Of a stretch of 64,000 bases of DNA, positions 10,701 to 17,749 are shown in pieces. This DNA is from WTGU01 sp965242855 (GTDB lineage: Bacteria; Pseudomonadota; Alphaproteobacteria; UBA828), in contig OZ251509.1 in assembly GCA_965242855.1 (NCBI GenBank), positions 248,001-312,000 on the forward strand. The letters run 5' to 3'. The notes under the pieces were generated by a model. The model saw only the letters and a list, made by a program, of their open reading frames with translations, was not told where the DNA came from and did no database searches. Position numbers and translations under genes: made by a program. Position 1 is the first letter of the stretch. Every line of letters starts with the position of its first letter.

Positions 10701-10705
10701 TCTAG
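1772..10705 (+). CDS. Giant autotransporter (type Va) with mixed beta-solenoid and helical-module passenger
   Basis: The protein has 2977 residues. ATG 1772 is chosen because it follows GGGAGG by 6 nt and opens a clear Sec signal peptide (MKALGVAALAAAAVLL, then a likely cut after ARA near residue 23). The passenger is rich in short Gly/Asn/Val repeats (VTNSGTVTADG, GVYVANAGG) typical of parallel beta-helix. It is interrupted four times by a conserved helical module at residues about 534-731, 1014-1206, 1540-1735 and 2148-2351. These modules are marked by GRFAA, GIEAHALSWR, EIVTYL, LLRNVLAQGLSD.EKAVL and YNVGDIRV. A second repeat family (VIVMEGGKVYAGSSGV) occurs near residues 1350 and 2475. 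A Pro/Thr linker with two GTDTPPP copies precedes the membrane beta-barrel (about 2714-2977), which ends in Phe as outer-membrane barrels do. The gene is monocistronic and followed by a strong terminator. The passenger function is unknown; adhesion is likely from family behaviour only. Confidence 0.9.
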   Translation: MKALGVAALAAAAVLLAPGEARAQALLCGNSNDVRLDCPNRDYPDGIVYGLAGDSSNISHGVPQTLNLLGHSSGPITLTAGARGIAFGAQASGGSGLTLNIGGATGGTAHVVRFVQGTNSVSGIDRNNGIYILRTANNTGASTTLNVRAGVTIGTMATPMKQHGIFLRPHADRPSAGRGNAGLTLTNAATIHAAGQGIRIVRQIGGTNDATTVTNTGALHSGVGNAAATGTYFDRPHGIYVLHGGTQFTGSLTVDNDSDITVGGAYTGILLRYWGAGALSLDNSGDIGAATGQTAKQGIQFNFSYWDNQSAQAVTLTNSGDITASDFGIRLKKLSGGDVELTNRGAITVTGDAAQHLGHAIYLAEGVTFGEGRAYAANSGDVTIDNSGTLNSKNHALYVYRETTTTGNVADDFELTNSGAITSEEGDGIRIQRPDGTGDMTIDNSGAITAGVNAIWIDEVLTPAATGTVSVTHSAGALSAGRSGIVVQVASSNTAATVTPRSSSAPQPLIDVAWGGTASTGATARGTTGTAASDDGRFAAPLPLDNLLPLDQEAAAVKAVEGTLHYGGPAGIEAYAISWRDVVAQVAKGDDPGAFANAAAQLTAVPTGATAADNAYVAQFRAALENPDLELATLVYNAVKSGASSLSDLSDADIVTFLRVNNGGRRTLLRNVLALGLSDDEKAILRAVATNDGVDAALTAAGFTDDTSDDGDYWSLVKGLLDRYNVGDIRVNVRSGSLAASRGDGIRAYYATPNDDNGAIEVTIAAGASVSGAKAGVYVANAGGDVTVESGGTIRGGTDGIRVIKPGTSGDLTITTTGGSITATSGAGIHPQDNAGHTGTVTVVNAGDVTGGTWGILANRLGAGTVSVASSGGTVWGMTEPGIFAANKAGDASDLSVEVTGGAVRSSGLNKHALHAHNRGTGDLSVTLGTGAGAISKHGAGVFADLGSAYSTTSQVDVTQSGPIQGRTGVYVRVAHGATAATPTARAAGAQPLIDVTWTGSFSHGTAATVAPNDDGRFAASSVAEALSFDQEAAAVKALEGSLRYGGAAGIEAHALSWRDVVAQVAKGDDPGDFADASAQQTAVPATATASDNDYVKQFKAALVNADLTVAGAVLTAIGSTATTAAGVTDAEIVAYLRTDSDATRALLRNVLAQGLSDKEKAVLRAVATNDGLSTALADADAAFSTAYKNAVNALLNLYNVGNIRVAMNGGSIAAARGDGIRAYYATPNANNGDISVTVGAGASVTGGKAGVYAAHAGAIEVTVAAGASVTGGTAGIYVANASDGLTLARKYTYGFAMGQGATADQAIAVADSGGTSLLDQVVTVAGTVTGGTDAGVRLSGGAVIVMEGGKVYAGSSGVGVKADGAALVYVDGEVRGGAGGAAAIHLSGGGDVTVGLNGRVRANGATHAIQSDGSGTDRLTLITDTTIPFRDDLLAQVDGSLSGIDSARLIEHMNGVPTGYSLTLGITGDGMLDTSKFPSRPISYDCTENGRCIRTGAGTISDRRTGVYAAVESAGARGSPQPLLDVIWRAAFSQGTASDAGRFAAATARDALVFDRESEAVKAAAATIRWGAPAGIEAHALSWREAAEQVAKGDDPGAIANAAAQTTLLATSGAGSRRAAILAQFRAALGNADLTVASAVLTAIDSSATSVSDLSDAEIVTYLSTDDAPTRALLRNILAQGLSDAEKAVLRAVASGDSTALTAALDDTGAGFSNAYKTAVRALLGRSNAGDIRVRMASGSIVTQGDGIRAYYATANANNGSISVTVAEGARVTADLAGVYVANAGGAVTVANDGIVTADAHGIRVADAGGAVTVTNRGTITADAHGVYVANAGGAVAVTNGGTVTADGSDAHGVYVADAGGAVTVTVADSGTVTADGSDAYGIYVADADGAVTVTNSGTVTADGSDAYGIYVADADGAVTVTNSGTVAADVYGIHVAKSGASGDVTITTTGGSIAVTADAGIGIYPQDNPGHTGAVAVSNGGDVTAQTWGIYANRSGSGAVSVTNTGGTVLGMTEPGIFAANKLDDASAVTVNVDGGTVRSEGRNKPAIRAWNRGTGDLDLTIAAGATAISKHAAGIFATLDDAAGNRVEITQGGMIQGRTGVYARVAHGSTAETVTPREASAQPLISVTWTGAFSHGTPADVAQSDDGRFSAASARDVLTFDRESAAMEAVGGDGSIRWGAPAGVEAQVMSWLEAARVVATGDDPGAIANAAAQTALLDTASTDPDVKARADAIVAQFRAALGNDEIAVANAVITAIGSTATTAAELTDTEIVTYLSTDDEDTRTLLRNVLAQGLSDTEKAVLAAVATGDGVDDALTTAGFTDDDADDEDYWSKVKALLDRYNVGDIRIAMTGGSIDSRGDGIRAYYATPNANNGGISVTVAEGASVTGARAGVYVANAGEGLRIPKRYAPLPIRGLAGNADAGEDDLIAIGSLNEDGDAIATPYLNQRVTVAGTVTGGTDAAVHLSGGGAVIVMEGGRVLAGSSGVAIRVNDPGPAHLFIDGEVRGRAPAEGEEPAPAAVHLTGGGGVIVGLNGRVQANGATNAIQGGDTAATEVSVTLATGATAYRDVVDAQVEGSLRGIAGGAVLLREYRDGVPTGYPPTGAEALTITASGMLNTSGLPLSPCPDGQPRVNGECPPPPDPTGPGTDTPPPGTDTPPPPRGGDGGRMTLKCEDAWDRRCRLYEALPSMLLAMNDLPSYAERTAAPRDARGGWARVGAARGKWQAEKETTAGTLAYDHHRSMVHAGAVDLISEDTRVGASMHALRGKAEMAGVGSVKLNGMGGGLSATWLAGGFYVDAQAAMTAYEVEVESYTHGKMTKEDVSGAGYALGVDVGRRMPVGGMFVTPRAGLVWSKVDLSDFMDMERAGGPRARVAQEDASSVKGRLGVMLKTEMGSGGSAVFGALDVEREFSDETAVKVGEETLKTEVQPIAVRLGLGGAFKVDENTLLRATAGYRTSGSGITEYSGGLELQVQF
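7385..7546. repeat. 81-bp tandem repeat inside the autotransporter passenger
   Basis: Two nearly identical 81-bp units (starting 7385 and 7466) encode a 27-residue solenoid coil beginning GTVTADGSDAYGIYV. A partial third begins at 7547 and a degenerate 87-bp relative at 7298. Exact codon-level identity indicates recent duplication and a likely length-variable region. The unit length is a multiple of three, so copy changes keep the frame. Confidence 0.75.
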
Positions 10706-10733
10706 ACACAAGCCACAAAACACAAGGCATAGC

Positions 10734-10763
10734 CGCGCGGGTCCGATGGCCCGCGCGCTTTTT
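10734..10763 (+). terminator. Rho-independent terminator after the autotransporter gene
   Basis: An 8-bp GC stem pairs CGCGCGGG (10734-10741) with CCCGCGCG (10750-10757). Further pairing is possible within the loop, and a run of five T follows at 10759-10763. It lies 29 bp after the autotransporter stop. Confidence 0.8.
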
Positions 10764-10906
10764 GCATCGTGGCTGCGGTGAAACGGCGCGCCGCGAAGGC
10801 CACCCCCGAGGCCCGTCCATATCGATGCCGAGACTCCGCGCGGCCGGCTTGGAAAGCGGACGCAGCCGGGCTAAGCAGGTCGGCGCGGGCAGCGGCGGAG
10901 GGACCC

Positions 10907-13228
10907 ATGCGACGGATCAGCGAAATGGCGGGGACCCGCTTCGACGGGGTGGCCAACCCCTATGTGCCGCCGCCGGCGCTCGCCATCTCCGACAGGCTCA
11001 CGCTCCACCGCGACCAGGAGACCGACCTGGACCCGGTGACCTACGAGGTGATCCGGCACAACCTCTGGAACATCAACGAGGAGCACGGCGCGACCATCCA
11101 GCGCATCTCCGGCTCGCCGGTGGCGATCTACGCGCTCGACCTCAACCCCTCGATCCTCACCGAGGACGCGGAGTTCGTCTATTTCGGCCCCTACATGCAG
11201 TACATGTCCGGGGTCACCGACACGCAGGTGAAGTGGATCCTGGAATACCGCAGCGACAACCCGGGGATCCGGGAAGGCGACATGTTCCTCGCCAACGACC
11301 CCTGGGTGGGCGCCGCGCACCAGATGGACGTGATGCTGATCTGTCCGGTGTTCTGGGAAGGCGCGCTCTTCTGCTGGATCACCAACTGCCTGCACCAGTA
11401 CGACATCGGCGGGATCACGCCGGGCAGCTTCTGCCCCGCCGCGGAGAGCGCGTTCGACGAAGGCATCCTCATCCCGCCGGTCAAGATCGTCGAAAACGAC
11501 ACGGTCCGCCGCGACATCGAGGAGCTCTACCTCCGCTCCTCGCGGAAGCCGGAGATGGTGGCGCTCGATTTCCGCGCGCAGCTCGCCGGCAACATGAGCG
11601 CGCGCGCGCGCCTGCTGCAGCTCGTCCGCCGCTACGGGCCGCGCACGGTCAAGGGCGTGATGAAGCGCATCATCGACAACGCGGAAGCCGCCTTCCTCGC
11701 CAAGCTCGCCCGGCTCCCGGACGGCTCCTGGAGCGACCGGACCTATGTCGAGGCGTGCCGGCCGGGGGACCGGCGCACCCACCGGGTGCAGATCACGGTG
11801 ACCAAGCAGGGCGACCGGCTGATCTTCGACAACGACGGCACCGCGCCCCAGGACGGCGCGATGAACGCCACCTATTCGGGCTGGCGCGGCTCCGTCATGG
11901 TGGCGATCAACGAGCTCCTGGCCTGGGACCAGTATTTCGCGGTCGGCGGCGCGCTCCGCCATATCGACTTCGACCCGACGACGGGCACGCTCAATTGCGC
12001 CGACTTCCCGGCCAGCGTCTCCACGGCGCCCACGCAATCCATGGAGATCTCGCTCTACCCGGCCTACAACGCGATCTCCAAGATGCTCCACGCGGACGAG
12101 GAGCTGCGCGGCGACATCATGGGCATCGGCGGCACCAGCCAGTGGCCCGCCACGCTCTTCCGCGGCATCGACCAGTGGGGCGAACGCTACGGCTACCTGC
12201 TGATTGACCCGATCGGCGGTTCGATCGGCGCCTTCGCCCACGGCGACGGAATCAACACCGGCGGCCAGGCGCGCACCCCGATCTGCCAGCTGCCGAACGT
12301 CGAGCACAACGAGCAGAACTTCCCGCTGCTCGTCCTCTACCGGAAGGAACTGCCGGATTCCGGCGGCGCCGGAAAATACCGGGGCGGACTCTCGGCCGAG
12401 ACCTGCTTCATCCCGCACAACACCGAGCGCATCACCCAGGACACCCTCTCCTCGGGCAACGCGACGCCGACCTCCACCGGCATGATGGGCGGCTTCCCCT
12501 CGACCACCAACGCCTACCGCTTCATCCGCGAGAGCGACATCCTCGAGCGCATGGCGGCGCGGCGCATGGTCGAGGACCATTCGGAGGTCGCCGGCCGGCC
12601 CGAGCATCTGGAACTCCGCCAGGAGAACTTCGACCAGCGCCCGGCGGACGTCTATGCCGTCCGCTGGTCCGGCGGCGGCGGCTTCGGCGACCCGATGAAG
12701 CGCGACCCGGCCATGGTCCAGCACGACCTTCTGCACCGCAACGTCACGCCGGAGGCGGCGCGGACCATCTTCGGCGCCGTGCTGGAGGAGGACGGCGAGA
12801 CGGTCGATGCCGCCGCCACGGCGCGCAACCGCGCCGCGATCAGGGACGCGCGCATCGCCCGCCTGGGCGCCGCCGCGCCGCCGCCGGCCCCGCGCGACGG
12901 CGAACGCCGGTTGCGCGCGACCGACAACCTGGACGTCCGCGAGGACGCCGCCGGCGCCTACTGGGCCTGCGCCGACTGCGCCGCCCCGCTCGGCCCGCTC
13001 GAGGCCAACTACAAGGAGGCCTGCCTCACCGAGCGCCGCCCGGTCTCGGACTCCAACCCCCTCATCGGCGACCCGGCCCTCTTCGTCGATGACGCGATCG
13101 AGTTCCGCCTTTTCTGCTGTCCCGGCTGCGGCACGCTGATCGAGAACGAGATCGCCGTGGCGGGCGACCCGCTCCTTCGCGACCTCATGATCGCCTTGCC
13201 CGCCCGCCACGAAGAACGCCGTGGCTGA
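10907..13228 (+). CDS. Hydantoinase B / acetone-acetophenone carboxylase-type subunit with fused Cys-rich C-terminal domain
   Basis: The protein has 773 residues from ATG 10907, which follows a GGAGGG site; upstream codons in the same frame look non-coding. Residues about 35-600 match the HyuB/acetone carboxylase alpha-type fold: DPVTYEVIRHNLWNINEEHG, FLANDPWVGAAHQMD, ANYYG-like ATYSGWRG, and GGTSQWP. The last about 110 residues carry paired cysteines (CADCAAPLG and CCPGCGTL), resembling the small gamma-type subunit of acetone/acetophenone carboxylases, here fused. The usual ATP-binding HyuA partner is not adjacent. The stop overlaps the next start by 8 nt, so it is translationally coupled to the aminotransferase. 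The likely role is ATP-dependent carboxylation or ring/amide hydrolysis of a small organic compound; the substrate is unknown. Confidence 0.8.
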   Translation: MRRISEMAGTRFDGVANPYVPPPALAISDRLTLHRDQETDLDPVTYEVIRHNLWNINEEHGATIQRISGSPVAIYALDLNPSILTEDAEFVYFGPYMQYMSGVTDTQVKWILEYRSDNPGIREGDMFLANDPWVGAAHQMDVMLICPVFWEGALFCWITNCLHQYDIGGITPGSFCPAAESAFDEGILIPPVKIVENDTVRRDIEELYLRSSRKPEMVALDFRAQLAGNMSARARLLQLVRRYGPRTVKGVMKRIIDNAEAAFLAKLARLPDGSWSDRTYVEACRPGDRRTHRVQITVTKQGDRLIFDNDGTAPQDGAMNATYSGWRGSVMVAINELLAWDQYFAVGGALRHIDFDPTTGTLNCADFPASVSTAPTQSMEISLYPAYNAISKMLHADEELRGDIMGIGGTSQWPATLFRGIDQWGERYGYLLIDPIGGSIGAFAHGDGINTGGQARTPICQLPNVEHNEQNFPLLVLYRKELPDSGGAGKYRGGLSAETCFIPHNTERITQDTLSSGNATPTSTGMMGGFPSTTNAYRFIRESDILERMAARRMVEDHSEVAGRPEHLELRQENFDQRPADVYAVRWSGGGGFGDPMKRDPAMVQHDLLHRNVTPEAARTIFGAVLEEDGETVDAAATARNRAAIRDARIARLGAAAPPPAPRDGERRLRATDNLDVREDAAGAYWACADCAAPLGPLEANYKEACLTERRPVSDSNPLIGDPALFVDDAIEFRLFCCPGCGTLIENEIAVAGDPLLRDLMIALPARHEERRG

Positions 13229-14585
13229 CTTCGCGCCGTCCAACCTCCACGCGGAGCTGATGGCCCGCGACGCCGGGCGCGTCTTCGGCTGGCGCTACGC
13301 GCCCGCGATCCAGTTCGAGCGGGGGGAGGGGATCCGCCTCTTCGACGTGGACGGGAAGCCCTATTACGACCTCACCGCCGGGATGATGTGCAACGTACTC
13401 GGCCACTGCCACCCCGAGCTGGTCGAGGCCATGCGGGAGCAGGCGGGGCGGCTCTGGCACGAGAACTCGTGGTACTCGAACCCGCATCTCGTGCGCTTCG
13501 CCGAGCGCATCGCCGGCACCCTGCCGGACGGGCTCGAAGTCGTGAATTTCGCGGTCACCGGCTCGGAGGCGAACGAGATCGCCATGCGCATGGCGCTCGC
13601 CGTCACCGGCAAGCACGACATCCTCTCGGTGATCCGCGGCCTCCACGGCGGCAGCCTCGCGGTCGAATCGGTGACCACGATCGGCGGCGCCCGGCGCCGC
13701 AATCTCGGGCCGCTGCTGGCGCCGGCCAACGCGCCCGCCGTGTACGCGCCCTTCTGCTACCGCTGCCCGGTCGGCCTGGAATACCCGGCTTGCGACGTGG
13801 CCTGCCTCGAACGCTCGCGCGAGCTGATCGACCACGTGACCAGCGGCGACATCGCGGCGGTGCTGGCCGAGACCATGCTGGTCGCGGGCGGCATGGTGGT
13901 GCCGCCGCCGGAATGGCTGCCCCGGCTCAAGGCGCTGGCCCGGGCGGAGGGGGCGCTGCTGGTGCTGGACGAGGCGCAGCTCGCGCCGGCGCGGACGGGG
14001 CGGCTCTGGGGCTTCGAGCATTACGACGTGGTGCCGGACGTGGTCACCTTCGCCAAGGGCATGAGCGCCGGCCTCGCGATCTGTGGCGCGGTCACCACCC
14101 GCGCGATCGCGGAGGGCGCGCGCGGCAGGGCGGGGCTCCCCTGGGCCGGCACCTATTCCGGCGATCCTCTGCCGGCGGCGGTCGCCGACAAACAGCTCGA
14201 GATCGTGTTGCGAGACCGGCTCGACCGGCGGGCGGCGGAGGCCGGCGCCGTTCTGGAAGCGGCGCTCGAACGTCTGCGCGACGCCCACGACGTGATCGGC
14301 GACGTGCGCGGCATGGGCCTCTACCGGATGCTCGACATCGTGGGCGACCGGGAGAGCCGGGCGCCGGACCCGGCCATGGCCGAACGCATCCGCCTCAACG
14401 CGGCGCTCGGCGGGGTGATCGTCATCTGCGTGAAGAACTTCATCCGCGTCTGCCCGCCGCTCACGGTGACCGATGCCGAGATCGCCGAGGTCACCGACCG
14501 CCTCGACCGCGCCATTCGCAGGAGCCTCGACGGCCACCCGCGGGACGTGGATTTCCACGCCACGAGCTCCCTCGCCACCGGGTAG
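13221..14585 (+). CDS. Class III (omega-type) PLP aminotransferase
   Basis: The protein has 454 residues and starts at a GTG overlapping the preceding stop. It belongs to fold-type I, class III: FDVDGKPYYDLTAGMMCNVLGH near the N-terminus, FAVTGSEANEIAMRMA for the cofactor phosphate region, LVLDEAQLAPARTGRLWGF containing the pyridine-N-binding Asp, and FAKGMSAG, whose Lys279 should form the Schiff base with PLP. Close family members include beta-alanine:pyruvate, GABA and 2,2-dialkylglycine transaminases; sequence alone does not pick one. Coupling to the carboxylase-like gene suggests that both process the same amine-containing substrate. Confidence 0.88.
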   Translation: MADFAPSNLHAELMARDAGRVFGWRYAPAIQFERGEGIRLFDVDGKPYYDLTAGMMCNVLGHCHPELVEAMREQAGRLWHENSWYSNPHLVRFAERIAGTLPDGLEVVNFAVTGSEANEIAMRMALAVTGKHDILSVIRGLHGGSLAVESVTTIGGARRRNLGPLLAPANAPAVYAPFCYRCPVGLEYPACDVACLERSRELIDHVTSGDIAAVLAETMLVAGGMVVPPPEWLPRLKALARAEGALLVLDEAQLAPARTGRLWGFEHYDVVPDVVTFAKGMSAGLAICGAVTTRAIAEGARGRAGLPWAGTYSGDPLPAAVADKQLEIVLRDRLDRRAAEAGAVLEAALERLRDAHDVIGDVRGMGLYRMLDIVGDRESRAPDPAMAERIRLNAALGGVIVICVKNFIRVCPPLTVTDAEIAEVTDRLDRAIRRSLDGHPRDVDFHATSSLATG

Positions 14586-14617
14586 CCCGCGCCCCTGCTC
14601 GCCGAAGCGCGGCCCCG

Positions 14618-17600
14618 TCAAACCTTTCCGGCAGGCGCCGGCGCGACCGTCTTGCCGCGGCCGAACAGCGCCGCGAGATCGCCCTGGATGGCGAGCAGGC
14701 TCGGCACCAGGATCAGCACGATCACGGTCGCGCCCATCAGGCCGAAGACGATGGTGACCGCCATCGGCTTGAGGAACTGGGCCTGCGGGCTGGTCTCGAA
14801 GATCAGCGGCAGGAGGCCGAAGACGGTGGTCACCGAAGTCAGGATGACGGCGCGCAGGCGGTCCCGCGCGCCGCCGACCAGGGCTTCCATCAGCGACGCG
14901 CCGGCCGCCTGGCGATCCTGGATCGCGCGGACCAGGATGATCGAATCGTTGACCACGATGCCGGCGAGCCCCAGCAGCGCGACCATGCTGAGCACGGTGA
15001 GGTCGAAGCCGAGCAGCAGGTGGCCCATGATGGCGCCGCCGGCGCCGAAGGGGATCACCGCCATGACGAAGAGCGGCCGTGTGTAACTCGCGAAGATCCA
15101 CGCCAGGACGAGGTAGATCGCGAGCAGGCCGATGATGGCGCCCGTCCGCATGTCGCCCAGAGTCGTCACCTGCTCCTCGGCCCTGCCGCGGAACAGGAAT
15201 TCGACGCCGTTCCGCCGCGCGATCTCAGGCAGCTCCCCGGCGCGCAGCGCGGCCACGACCTCGTCGCCGGTGGCGACCGACTCGTCGATCTCGGCGGTGA
15301 CCGCGATCATGCGCCGGCCGTCCTCGCGGCGGATGGTCGCGAAACCGGCCCTCTCGGTGAAGGCGACCGCCTCGGAAAGCGGGACCTCGACCCCGGACGG
15401 GCTGCGGAGATAGGCGCCTCGCAGGTCGCTCTCGGTGAGCGCGTCGCGCGGCAGGCGCACGCGGACGGCGACCTCGTCGTCGCCCCGCGCGAAGCGCTTG
15501 GCGACCGTGCCCTCGAAGGCCGCCCGCACCTGCCGGGCGGCGCTCTCGGTGGTGAAGCCGAGAGCGTGGCCGCGCGGAGTCACGGCGAGGACCGCCTCCC
15601 GCTTGCCGTAGGGCGTGTCGTCCTCGATGGCGCTCACGCCGGGGAAGCGGGCGAGGAGCGCGCGGATCTCGTTCGCCGCCGTCTTGAGCGCCGCAAGATC
15701 GTCGCCGGCGACGCGGATGTCGATCTCGCGGCCGGGCGGCCCGGCCTGCTGCGCGACGATCGTCATCGTCTCGAGGCCGGGCAGCGGGCGCACCCGTTCG
15801 CGCCAGGCGTCGATCAGGGCCTGCGTGCGGATGGAACGCCGGTCGGACGGAAGGAGCTCGACGCGCATGGCGCCGATGTGGTCGTCGGCGCCGAGGACCG
15901 CCGTATCGAGGCGGCCCATGGGCGCGCCGACCTGGCTGCGCCGCGCGACGACCAGCCCGCCGGCGCCGTCGGTCAGCGCGGCTTCGGCCTCGGAGAGGGC
16001 GCGTTCGAGCGCGCCGACCATCGCGACGGTGGTCTCGCGCGGGGTGCCCTCGACGAAGGCGACGTTGGCGAACACCGTGTCCGACTCCGGCGAGGGGAAG
16101 AAGACGAAGGAGAGACGCCCGCCCGCGATCAGCCCCAGGAACACGATGAACAGCGCGACGGCGCCGCCGATCGTGAGATAGCGCCAGGCGATGCAGGCGC
16201 GCACGACGCGCGTGAAGAGGCCGTCGCGGAACGCCTCGAAGCGCGGGTTGAACCAGCGCGCGAACGGGTTCTCCCGGCGCGGGTCGGCCTTCAGCGCCAC
16301 GCGCATGTGCCCGGGCAGCACCAGGAAGCACTCGATCAGGCTCGCGACGAGGACGGACACGACGACCAGCGGGATCGCCGCGATGATCTGGCCGATGATG
16401 TCGGAAACCAGGAAGAGCGGCAGGAAGGCGGCGACCGTGGTGAGGGTCGCGGCCATGACCGGCGCCAGCATGCGCCGCGCGCCGCGCGCCGCCGCCTCGG
16501 CCGGGCCGGCGCCGGCGGCGCGCTGCGCCACGGCGTGCTCGCCGACGACGATCGCGTCGTCCACGATGATGCCGAGCGCCATGATCATCGCGAACAGGCT
16601 GACCATGTTGATCGACTGTCCGGTCACCATCATCACGCCAAGGGTGGCGAGCAGGGATACCGGAATCCCTACCGCGACCCAGAACGCGACCCGGCCGCTG
16701 AGGAACACGAACAGGACCAGGATCACGAGGGCCAGGCCGGTGCCGCCGTTGCGCAGGAGCAGGTTGATGCGGTCCTGGAGGAGGGCGGTCTGATCGTCGT
16801 AGTGTTCGACGGAGAGCGAGGGCGGCAGGGTGGGAGCGACGTCCGCGAGGAAGGCGTCGAGAATGTCCGACTGATCCAGCGTGTCGGAACCGGAGGCGCG
16901 GCGGACGTGCAGCTCGACCGCCGGATCGCCGCCGCGAAGGGCGATCGGATCGCGTTCGTCGAACCGCTCGGTGATGCGCGCGATGTCCCGGAGGCGGACC
17001 TTGACGCCGGCCTCCCGCGAGATCACCTCGATGCGCCCGATCTCCTCGACCGTTCTGGCGAGCCCCAGGCTGCGGATCTGCTTCTCGGTGCCTGCGGGGA
17101 CGATCCCGGAGGGCAGGTCCAGCGAACTCGCGGCGATCCGCCCGGCGATGTCGTCGAGGGTGAAATCGAGCTGGCGCAGGCGCGCGGCGCCGACCTCGAC
17201 CCAGATCTCCCGGCGCCGGCTGCCGTGCAGGTCGACCTTGTCGATGCCCCTGGCCAGGAGCTGTTCGCGGATGTCCTTGGCGTAGGCGCGGAGCGACGCC
17301 TCCGGGTAGGGGCCGGAGACGATCAGCCGGCCGATGGTCTCGTACCCGTAGATCCGTTTGACGACGGGCTTCTCCGATTCCTCCGGCAGCGTGTCGATCA
17401 GGCCCACCGCCGTCTCGACGCTGGCCAAGGCGGTATCGATATTCGAGCCCGGCTCGAACTCGACCGTGAGCAGGCCGACGCCCTCCACCGACTGCGAGGT
17501 GACGCGCTTGACGTTGTCGAGGAAGCGGACCTCGGGCTCGACCGCGGCGACGATGTTGGCGTCGATGTCCTCGGCGCTCGCCCCCGGCCAGGCGATGCTG

Positions 17601-17749
17601 ACGGTCACCATATCGACGCGGAACGACGGGAAGAACTGGGTGTTCATGCGGACGAGCGCGAGCATGCCGAAGATCACCAGGATCGCCATCAGCAGGTTGG
17701 CGGCCGTGGGATGGCGCGTGAAGAACGCGATCGGGCCGCGGGCCGTCAT
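14618..17749 (-). CDS. RND efflux transporter permease (AcrB/MdtB-type)
   Basis: The protein has 1043 residues, the usual length for an RND inner-membrane pump. The N-terminus (PIAFFTRHPTAANLLMAIL) is the first transmembrane helix, and large periplasmic loops follow TM1 and TM7. The central helix carries ALGIIVDDAIVVGEHAV with the paired Asp of the proton relay. A second set of helices near residues 860-1030 includes GLAGIVVNDSIILV. It uses proton motive force to export hydrophobic compounds or metals through an adaptor and TolC-like channel. Its start overlaps the adaptor stop by 4 nt (ATGA). No outer-membrane factor is next to it. Confidence 0.92.
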   Translation of the reverse strand: MTARGPIAFFTRHPTAANLLMAILVIFGMLALVRMNTQFFPSFRVDMVTVSIAWPGASAEDIDANIVAAVEPEVRFLDNVKRVTSQSVEGVGLLTVEFEPGSNIDTALASVETAVGLIDTLPEESEKPVVKRIYGYETIGRLIVSGPYPEASLRAYAKDIREQLLARGIDKVDLHGSRRREIWVEVGAARLRQLDFTLDDIAGRIAASSLDLPSGIVPAGTEKQIRSLGLARTVEEIGRIEVISREAGVKVRLRDIARITERFDERDPIALRGGDPAVELHVRRASGSDTLDQSDILDAFLADVAPTLPPSLSVEHYDDQTALLQDRINLLLRNGGTGLALVILVLFVFLSGRVAFWVAVGIPVSLLATLGVMMVTGQSINMVSLFAMIMALGIIVDDAIVVGEHAVAQRAAGAGPAEAAARGARRMLAPVMAATLTTVAAFLPLFLVSDIIGQIIAAIPLVVVSVLVASLIECFLVLPGHMRVALKADPRRENPFARWFNPRFEAFRDGLFTRVVRACIAWRYLTIGGAVALFIVFLGLIAGGRLSFVFFPSPESDTVFANVAFVEGTPRETTVAMVGALERALSEAEAALTDGAGGLVVARRSQVGAPMGRLDTAVLGADDHIGAMRVELLPSDRRSIRTQALIDAWRERVRPLPGLETMTIVAQQAGPPGREIDIRVAGDDLAALKTAANEIRALLARFPGVSAIEDDTPYGKREAVLAVTPRGHALGFTTESAARQVRAAFEGTVAKRFARGDDEVAVRVRLPRDALTESDLRGAYLRSPSGVEVPLSEAVAFTERAGFATIRREDGRRMIAVTAEIDESVATGDEVVAALRAGELPEIARRNGVEFLFRGRAEEQVTTLGDMRTGAIIGLLAIYLVLAWIFASYTRPLFVMAVIPFGAGGAIMGHLLLGFDLTVLSMVALLGLAGIVVNDSIILVRAIQDRQAAGASLMEALVGGARDRLRAVILTSVTTVFGLLPLIFETSPQAQFLKPMAVTIVFGLMGATVIVLILVPSLLAIQGDLAALFGRGKTVAPAPAGKV

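Noticed and set aside
2054..10723. Very long open frame on the minus strand opposite the autotransporter
   Set aside because: Arg/His/Asp-rich low-complexity translation caused by GC-rich repetitive sense codons; the plus strand has signal peptide, repeats and barrel.
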